The position numbers were made by a program, and so were the translations under genes. The notes under the pieces are model-generated. The model was given only the letters and a program-made list of their open reading frames with translations, searched no databases and was not told where the DNA came from. Below are positions 21,442-28,882 of a DNA stretch of 28,882 bases, in pieces. Location of the stretch: contig NXFV01001652.1 in assembly GCA_002803225.1 (NCBI GenBank), positions 1 to 28,882 of the forward strand, written 5' to 3'. Origin of the DNA: Gamarada debralockiae. Taxonomy: Eukaryota; Ascomycota; Leotiomycetes; Helotiales; Hyphodiscaceae. How positions within the stretch are numbered: position 1 is the stretch's first letter; each line of letters starts with the position of its first letter.

Positions 21442-22003
21442 TTACGCGTTTGGAGATGGTCGGTATGGTTGGCGTGCCATGATAATGGGTCTTCGTCGTG
21501 AACGAGCAAAGGCTTCGATGGCTTGCTGAGATGTCGTGTCTGTTCGGATAGTGCTTCCAATGGACATGAAGAAGCTTCGCGTTGCTAGGCGTTAGCTTCC
21601 AACTCCAACGTCAAGATCGTCAAGACCACTCACCCGAAAGTTGCTCCAGATCCCAGCATGTATTGTCCTAGTGTCCTCATAACTCCATTCGGCCCTGCAC
21701 CGTATCTCATGATATTGACTGAGCCTTTGGTTCGTTAGAATCCCGAGTCCCTCAGAATAAACGCCATAGCATACCGAATATGAAACCAATTATCACTCCC
21801 ACAGCTAAAAGGTAATGTTAGCATACATTCAGCTAGATAAAAGCAAATAGCTGGACTTACTACTTCCCATCATCATTCCCATCTTGACTATTCAAAAATC
21901 AGTAAAGTCTCTTCAATGGCACACTTTCGCCTTGCGTGGACACCAACTCACACTTGTCAAAGGTGGATGGGCCACCCATATTTGCTCCAACTGGTACAGG
22001 CAT
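21442..22003 (-). CDS. MGR2: Mgr2/ROMO1 family protein (TIM23 translocase subunit)
   Basis: Five small exons, 22003-21952, 21887-21861, 21804-21775, 21718-21634 and 21574-21442, separated by 56-64-bp introns, join to 108 aa. The product begins MPVPVG, as human ROMO1 begins MPV.VG. It has the family core FDKFKMGMMMG, two Gly-rich membrane helices (about 21-41 and 52-75) with GSGATFGFFMSIGSTIR, and a basic, Pro-containing tail to residue 108. Mgr2 is an inner-membrane subunit of the TIM23 complex that gates lateral release of preproteins. Exons of 27 and 30 nt make the gene invisible to simple ORF scans. Every splice site is GT-AG and the frame closes exactly. The fourth acceptor (GCGAAG at 21575) was chosen because it restores FFMSIGS. 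It is divergent from the FHA-protein gene. Confidence 0.9.
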
Positions 22004-22799
22004 CTTGGGCAGGTGTTTCGTTGATGAAATCAGAGAATGGCAGATTCACAAAACAACTGAGGCTCGAGCTCTCTCCATCTCGTCAACTCTAAGCGGCAAA
22101 TACCGACCAGGATGCACGGACCACTTCTCCATCTCAGGCTCACGTGACCAGAGGATAAAGATCAACGTCCTGCATCAAAAGGGTGAAAATCCTTACTGTT
22201 AAATCACTTCCATCTCCTCTCTCTTGGATTCTCATTCTCATGAGCCCAAACAAAGCCCTCTGCTTCACGTGTATGTGAGCGCGTGCCTTTATCCCGCCCG
22301 TGCACTTGATTGGCGCTTTGGACCTCGCGTGCGTCTCACCTCTCCATACCGACCACCAAACTTTCCAGGTTGTTACGATCAGCGCCAAACTTCCATCACC
22401 TTTGACGACGAGCAATCCCTTCTCACGACCAGTTTGATGCACACGTGAGTACTCTTGACGATGCCCTCCTCCCTCTGGTGATTCTGGACGATGTCAGACT
22501 GTGGCTCGGCGTCTATTCTGGTCCATTCGGGCCCCGTTCTAGCCCCCGTCATAGCGCCAAAAAGTTGTTCACAACAGCTGACAGCGTTCAACAATACAGG
22601 TACCATATTCTTCACGAACAGAAGGAATATTAGAAGGGATACACAAGAGTTCTGGAGCCTGCAAGAGAAGTGTTGGTGCTCAGCGGCTCAATCGATCGGT
22701 CGAGGTGTTGAGGGGGAGGTCAGCATTCCGAAAATACTTGCCGACATCAACGTCAACAATACATCCATCACCTAGAAAACACCTTTTGCAACCTTACAG
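22004..22799. promoter_or_regulatory. Bidirectional promoter with three CACGTG boxes
   Basis: This 796-bp region separates the divergent MGR2 and FHA-protein genes. CACGTG palindromes occur at 22141-22146, 22266-22271 and 22442-22447. CACGTG is the E-box bound by bHLH factors such as Cbf1. No coding region is convincing here; the stretch next to 22800 is presumably the leader of the FHA gene. Confidence 0.55.
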
Positions 22800-25130
22800 A
22801 TGACGGCAGTTGCGAACCCACCGAGTTTCCAACAGAACAGCCGTTCAGTATGGGGTGCTAGTGTTGGACAGGGAGGACTTAATATGAACGCCGACGAAGT
22901 CGCCCGAATGTTCGCACCACGCAAAAGCGCTCAGCGCGCCAACTCCTCCTCATCGATATCTTCCAATTCCTCTGCCTCATCGACAACAACGATACCCGCG
23001 CCAGCTCCTCAGACCAATGGCGTTCCGATGACCTCGTCGGGTGACCTCAGCTCTTGGGGCACAGCGGCAGGGAGAAAGAAGACCCAGAGAGCGGGCCCAT
23101 GGCCAACAAGTAAAGCAGAAGCAATATCTGGTGTATCGACAGCGAGGCCTCAATCGATATTAACGACAAATGGTCCATCAGCTGCGTCGTCAATATCAAC
23201 CCTTCACCAACCTTCTCCAATTGTCCCGTCACAACATCTCCTCCAGAATCCAACACAAACAAACGGAAACCGGCCTGCTGCACAAGCAGTGGGAGAGGGC
23301 AATCCCGTGTTGTATCTACTGTCGATGAACGGCACATTCGAGCGAAAAACGATATCGGTTCCCTACTACCCCGACAGCCTGAGGATCGGACGGCAAACCA
23401 ATGCGAAGACTGTGCCAACCCCTACGAATGGATTCTTCGATTCGAAAGTCCTCTCAAGGCAGCATGCAGAGATATGGGCTGATAGAAATGGGAAGGTGTG
23501 GATACGCGACGTTAAGTCGTCCAACGGTACCTTCGTGAATGGTGCTCGATTATCAGCAGAGAACCGTGACTCAGAACCGCATGAGCTTCAGACCCAAGAT
23601 CACCTCGAACTCGGAATCGATATTGTGAGCGAAGACCAAAAGACAGTGGTGCATCATAAAGTTGCAGCGAAGGTAGAGCATGCAGGATTCCTCGGTGCAA
23701 CGAACAATGTCCTGGACATGAACTTCGGTGATCTTGATCCGGCAAATGGAGCAATGATGGTGCCTTCACAAGGGGCAATTCAAATGAGGGGTAGAGCTGG
23801 AAGTCAGGGATCTGTGGGCAGCAATGGGCGTATGGGGCCACCCACTAGTGTTGCTGGCAGTCAAATGGGTATCATGGGTCAACAAAGGCCTATGAACTTC
23901 TGGTTGACACCAGTAACAACGGAGCAGATTGTCAAGAGGTTAACGGTAAGTCATATGGTCATATTCGAGACATGGAGCTGATCATATACCCAGCATGAAA
24001 TGAGAACGGCGCGATTACAAAGCAACGACCTGGGACGAGCGGATCATTTCTTTGGTGCCATATTATCAAAGGAAGATGTCAGAGAAAGCGAGAAGCCGCC
24101 AGTCGTCGAACCTGTGAAAGCTCCGCAGGTCAACGGTGGATCTCTGGCCTTCCGTGGTGATGCGAAACCTCGATTCTCAGATCCCCCAGCGCCTCCACCT
24201 CAACAGCCCCTTCCAGAAAAACCTGATGTTGCACGGTCTCATAACTTGGATCCCTCATCTCCATCTATAAAACGAACGAATACCGAGCGTCCTCGATCCG
24301 TGCCGAATGTTTCACCCATCCGCCAAGAACCTACGAGTCAGATCATAACTTTAGTAGAGGCTTTAGCATCTGCGAAGAAAGAAATAGATACACAGAGTGC
24401 TCGCATGCGAGATTTGGAAGAGATGCTTCAGAAGGAGCGGCAAGCAAGGGAGTTGGCAGAGGAATTTGCCAAACGGCTCGAGTTGCAATCTGAATCCAGG
24501 ACGAATGGCGAGACAGAGCACAAAGGGGAAGGATCTATCATCGAGGAAGCTTTCGAACCGCCGTTTGATCCTGTCCAGAACAAAGAATTAGAAAGAGTCG
24601 AGTCAGAGCCGAAGCAAAAGGAAGTAGATACAAAAACAATCAGCGACTCAACCTCACTGTTAGAGCAACGTTTGGAGACCATGCTGGTTGATATGCAAGA
24701 GTTGAGGGATCAGATGGAGTCCTTCAAACACCGGGCCGAGGCAGCAGAAGCTGAACGAGACTCCGATCGGAAGACACTTGCTGAGATGGTGGAGAAGATT
24801 CGATCAGACGAGTTGGCAAGGAAATCGTCTTCCACAGAGCGAGGACGATCACCGGCGCACCACCTGGCCACGAAAGATCTTCTCAATGGCACGAACGATG
24901 GTCTTGACGCAACCCTCGCTCCGTTATTACAGAAGACTAGTCTCGCGAATGGCCATGCCGAGGACGGGTCAGAACGGCCAGCCGCAGGGACCCTGTCGAG
25001 GCCTCCCGGCGGCCGCGGCCCACTCTTGTACCATACTACACCCTACGCCTCGATGATTGGGGTTGTGCTTATCGGCATGGGACTCATGGCGTACCTGAAC
25101 GGCTGGCAACCACCAAAGGGGGATCGATAG
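22800..25130 (+). CDS. ham-4: FHA-domain tail-anchored STRIPAK subunit (Far9/10, SLMAP family)
   Basis: Exons 22800-23945 and 23994-25130 (48-bp intron, GTAAGT donor) give 760 aa. The first 165 residues are Ser/Thr/Asn-rich and low complexity. The FHA domain spans about 168-280 with its phospho-threonine-binding signature: GR 197-198, SRQH 219-222 and SSNGTFVNG 240-248. Heptad-like, Glu/Lys/Leu-rich coiled coils lie around 500-545 and 600-670. A single C-terminal membrane helix (about 733-753, IGVVLIGMGLMAYL) with a short basic tail makes it tail-anchored. This architecture matches yeast Vps64/Far9-Far10, Neurospora HAM-4, Sordaria PRO45 and animal SLMAP. These place the STRIPAK phosphatase-kinase complex on nuclear envelope, ER or mitochondria and are needed for hyphal fusion and fruiting in filamentous ascomycetes. 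The symbol is by family, not proven orthology. Confidence 0.9.
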
Positions 25131-28100
25131 TGTTCGCCCCACCTAGCTTATCCTCTTCACCATACACGAAACACATTTCCTGCATGAAAAAAGCGTCCGA
25201 CTCGACAAGGTCAAGACAGACCACATACACAATCTCCTTTGTCATCTTCCTTCACAGTGTGTACCTTGCATGAGGCGTTCGGAGGTTTGCGCATACTATC
25301 ATAGGGATTTTGGGTTTGGCAACGGGGCGGGGCATGTCGACCTCTGTGTTTGGGTCTGGTTGTTCGTGTTCTTTTACTTTCTTTTTTCGATAGGGGTTGG
25401 TGAAGGTGGTGGTGGTGGTCGCGAGGGGATAGATAAACTGATGATGAGATGAGAGATGATGAATGAGAGGAGATGGTGCATGGTCAGATGGACGCATAGT
25501 CTTCTTGAGTACGCTTGAGTGAGACATTCTTGTTATATATTTTTTTCCTATAGTGAATCAATGGGTTCACATTTTGTGCTATCCTTGTGACGGGGGCTGT
25601 GAATATGACGTTTTTGCTTGCGAAATCTCGCCGAGTGGCTAACAATAGTCCTGTTCTCATGTCGCTCTCCTTGAGTTTTGTTTTGTTGGGGTTTTCTTAT
25701 TCGAGGCTGGAGCAACGAGGGTTTGTTCCTTTGAGGGTTAATATCGCTGCAGCCTTGGGAGCCTTGGAGGCCCGCTCGCCGAGTAGCGCTGTCCTGCGGA
25801 CGATACACAAACAAACAGGGGTCCCTTCATCAACTCTAACACATCTGACAAAGAGGCCACGCATCCAGTGCCACAAGGCTTTGAGCATAAACCGGAGGTC
25901 CCGTCGAGAAGTCTGAAGTTTGCAGCTGGTGAGTTCGCAATCGACTATCTCTCCTTTTTTTGGTTGCCTTTCACATGCAAGAACCTTGGCAGACGGCGTT
26001 TCCGGACTCCAAATTCTCACACCGAAGGACAGAGTCTGCCATTCGCGTATAAATGAGCATCGCAACTGCAGAAATAGATGTAGAAGCGGTTAGCTGTGGC
26101 GAATGTGTCGCGGTAGGTTGATGGCTTCGAAGAGCCACATGGTCTTCCCGACTGCCTGGGCTGGTAATATGCATTCGGCGGTTGATTGTAGTTCATCCCA
26201 TGCTGCTCAGTTCCTGATCATTCCAAATTCCAGATTGAGGAGGTCAAACAGCCTTGGAGTCGCATTTCAGTTTTTAGCTGGGAATCATCAGTGCGAAGAC
26301 GGGCGTCGCACCTATCCTCTTCTGGAAGGACCGAGACCCAGGATGCAGGGTAGGTTTTCGCCGTTGCGACTTAGGCCATTGGTCATCCAGTCATCTCAAT
26401 ATCATGCTGGAAATGATACCAACCTCCAAACCCCCTCTCTATGAAGTGCATACAGGGTACAATATCAGCTAGCAACAAATTGTTCCTGAGTTTCCCAGCC
26501 GGCCGATCACAGTTCATGCTCGATGCATGCATGTTATGACCCCGCTTTCCAGATTAGCCTATCAGCGTGTTTCAATTTCTTCTAATTGGACCAAGCCCCT
26601 GGTTGACAGCTTTCAGACTGCGATCAAATGCATCGGCAAGTCTTTGCATCCTCGCCTTCAGGCATTAGTCTTTGTTTGCCCCTCAGTGGCAATATTTTGT
26701 CGTATTCCCCCTTTCTCGAAACAATCACTGCCGTTGTGGCAATCACTGCCGTGGTGGAAACAGCTCAACAAGTAATACTAGAGGATCTCCCCCTGGGTAT
26801 TCCGTTTAAAACATTGAGCATGGACCTATGACAATGCCGAATATGACGCATTCTGGAAACAGCCGCCGGCAAAGGCAGACTGGGTTTTGACTGGCTACCA
26901 CTACGCCTCCTTGAAAGGGGCACACATGCAAAGACTGCGAACTTTCTTGTTTGCGTCTATTAGGGTCTGGAATAGGCGCATTTGTTTGGTTTCGTTACGA
27001 GTCCGTTGTTGAGAATTGACTCAGAGTTGTGCGAACTTCACAATAAGGCAAAATGGGACCAAGTGCAGTTTTCGGGCGCCCTCATTTTCAAAAGATATAT
27101 TGTTCCTCGTCTTCTCCTTCTTTTGATTATTCCTTTTCTTTAATACCACTCCTTACTTCGAACTTCAACAACTCAAGCTTTTTCTCGCTATTTCTACTCA
27201 ATATCACAGGTCAAAGAAGCCAGAGCCTGTCTCAAGCCGACCCATTCAACCTGTCTACCCTCTAAGTTGCAACCGACATCGCAGACCAGTCTCTACCAAC
27301 ACGCTACCAACGATATTGAGGGACCTTCAATTTCATCAGCGCCTTACTCCCAAGCTCCATTTAGTCAGCAGGACCTCTCTGCCCCAATTCCAAATCTGCA
27401 CGACAAGATCAAGTCATCACCTACATCAGCAAATTGCAGCTTACGCACATCGATTTAAATCAGTCATCAACTACGAGCCAACGAGGACTATAGTCATCCA
27501 TTACAACTGGCCCTTCTCCCCTCTTTTCAATCGACTTTATTCGTCACGGACCTCGCTGTACCACTCCGGAGCTCTAACCAACAATTGAGATCTACGCCTG
27601 CCTATATAACTCCACCTGACGCCTTCCCACTCATCTTGTACGCCATCATGCCTGCAAGTCAACCCAAGCCAGAACCTCCGCGTCCCCGACCACAACCTGC
27701 AGATCCTTGTAAGTCGTACAACCTTGTTGATAGTCGATCTATTCCACCATCTCATGCGACCTCGAGTTAATCGTTTTCAGATTATGGTCAGTGACGGTCA
27801 AGATGAAGCAAGCAAGCTGGCTGGTTCCAGGACGTAGCTTCGTATCGGGAGAGGAGATCTGGATTCATCTCCAGTGACTTATCTGCAGGTCGGATAACTC
27901 TCGTCTCGGTTATCTCCGGCTCCGGCTACAGGGTCGCCCGAGTTCCTTCACAACGGCCTCATACCCCGACACGCCCATATTCCCTCCTGGTGAGGCCAAC
28001 AAAACGAACGTTATAACTTTATTACATCAATCTTTTTAAGCTATTGCAAATTATGCGTTCTCCAGTATGACTTCGGCATGGGTATCTCGCCGCCTTTCTT

Positions 28101-28315
28101 TCATCACGTGACTGTGGGAGACCTCTTTCAAATTGTTCTTAAGAATTTCCTTATCAGAACCTCAATTGTCTACCACCATCCTGCAGCATTCTTTTGCCAA
28201 AATCACGTCTAATAGTCCTTAAAACTTTGCACCTAGCTCATTTGTCTCAAGTCATGATATGTGCAAGGAAGCGTGAACTCGGAGGCCTCCACTTTGATCG
28301 AAGGTACCTTCCAGA
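25131..28315. other. Unassigned region downstream of the FHA gene
   Basis: 25131-25560 is probably the 3' untranslated region of the FHA gene. 25560-27050 has scattered short ORFs without recognisable domains. A coding-looking patch at about 26700-26900 changes frame. An 18-bp tandem duplication sits at 26722-26757 (CAATCACTGCCGTNGTGG twice). 27050-27650 is CT- and CA-rich like a fungal 5' leader and is followed by TATATAA at 27603-27609, an ATG at 27648, and a well-formed intron at 27709-27780. The spliced frame ends after 24 codons. I see no confident gene. Confidence 0.4.
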
Positions 28316-28642
28316 TTACACAACCCAAGTGGGAGGCCTCACATCTGCGGCAATCTTTAGATTAGAAACCCAAGTTATGCCTTGTACCCATACAAGGTAG
28401 AGTTGCCAGAGACACAAGATCATCATTAGAGAAACATGGGAACCGTCGGGATTTTCGGTTGTGAGCAATTCCGAGACGTCTTTGCGGATTTGTCTAAGGC
28501 CAATCAAGGCGCACGCTATATAGTGATTCGAGGCCTCCTCTTGCTCCGGACGCGGGAAGTTCTGCATCGAGAAACACAAGCGAGAGGAAGTGATTGGACA
28601 GACAACCGAGGCAGTACTCAGCCACAGAAGGGCATCGCCCAA
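28316..28642 (-). pseudogene. Possible relic of a fungal transcription-factor domain
   Basis: The frame is open for 108 codons but bounded by an upstream stop, with no good ATG at its start. Its middle (ALIGLRQIRKDVSELL, then DGSHVSLMMILCLWQL, then GITWVSNLKIAADV) has the helical pattern of the middle region of Zn2Cys6-associated fungal transcription-factor domains. No zinc cluster or rest of the domain is found on either side. The upstream side runs into the LTR at 28808. The resemblance is from memory of the family and is weak. A chance ORF is the main alternative. Confidence 0.28.
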
Positions 28643-28807
28643 TCAAGGCTGCATGGTATAAGCCTCCACCGCAGCTTTAAACCCTTCTGTTGCAAATCTG
28701 CCTTATTTACTGCTCATTATGCCACTCTGAAATGATATTGAAATTCCTGTCCATCTCGTACCGCGCTCTGCTTCAAGGACTCAAGCTCACCGAGACAAGT
28801 CCATCCT

Positions 28808-28882
28808 TGTTGGTTGGAACTGCCTAATCAGGTATAGCCTGTATTTTCCCCTCTTTTATGATATAAGAGAGCTCTTCCCCTC
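28808..28882. mobile_element. Left end of a second LTR of the solo-LTR family, cut by window edge
   Basis: 75 bases match the start of the 12669-12823 LTR with two differences, both transitions (T/C and G/A). It begins with the same TGTTGGTTGG terminus and runs off the window. The preceding 5 bases are ATCCT, the expected target duplication. Whether it is a solo LTR or the 5' LTR of a full element cannot be seen here. Confidence 0.88.

Noticed and set aside
25252..25527. 91-codon minus-strand ORF after the FHA gene
   Set aside because: It is low-complexity (His/Thr runs from GGTGGT repeats) and lies in the likely 3' UTR of the FHA gene.

Overview
This window comes from a filamentous ascomycete (Pezizomycotina). 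Genes carry short GT-AG introns of 43-160 bp with fungal branch points (CTAAC, CTGAC types). The proteins are typical of plant- or litter-associated moulds: LysM protein, subgroup-C chitinase, CBM1-GH62 arabinofuranosidase, ascomycete laccase and a BBE-type flavo-oxidase. Gene-poor, AT-rich blocks with LTR and MITE remnants separate them. I cannot name the species. AGGTAGG-like motifs in the intergenic DNA hint weakly at Sordariomycetes or relatives.

Layout. 135-2681 (-): secreted seven-LysM protein, 806 aa, 3 exons. 2682-4382: shared upstream region with two small TA-flanked inverted-repeat elements and a CTT microsatellite. 4383-8634 (+): chitin-binding GH18 chitinase of the killer-toxin-like type, 13 exons, 1152 aa. 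8635-9908: AT-rich spacer. 9909-11694 (+): membrane-anchored BBE-type FAD oxidase, 552 aa. 11695-13738: gene-free, with a solo LTR that has a perfect 5-bp target duplication. 13739-14945 (+): CBM1-GH62, 387 aa. 14946-16452: truncated Ty1/copia 3' end with its LTR. 16453-18427 (-): laccase, 597 aa. 18428-21441: no gene assigned. 21442-22003 (-): five-exon Mgr2/ROMO1 homologue, 108 aa. 22004-22799: bidirectional promoter with three CACGTG boxes. 22800-25130 (+): FHA-domain, tail-anchored STRIPAK subunit (HAM-4/PRO45/Far9-10/SLMAP family), 760 aa. 25131-28882: mostly unassigned, with a possible transcription-factor relic and, at the right edge, a second copy of the solo-LTR family.

Functionally, the left 18 kb is an accessory block of secreted or membrane enzymes for chitin, arabinoxylan and phenolics, broken up by transposon remnants. 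The right part starts conserved housekeeping DNA (mitochondrial import, STRIPAK signalling). The divergent LysM-chitinase pair is the clearest functional unit: one protein binds chitin, the other binds and cuts it, and they share one upstream region. All exon joins were worked out by hand from splice signals and family motifs; every spliced model keeps an intact reading frame from ATG to stop.
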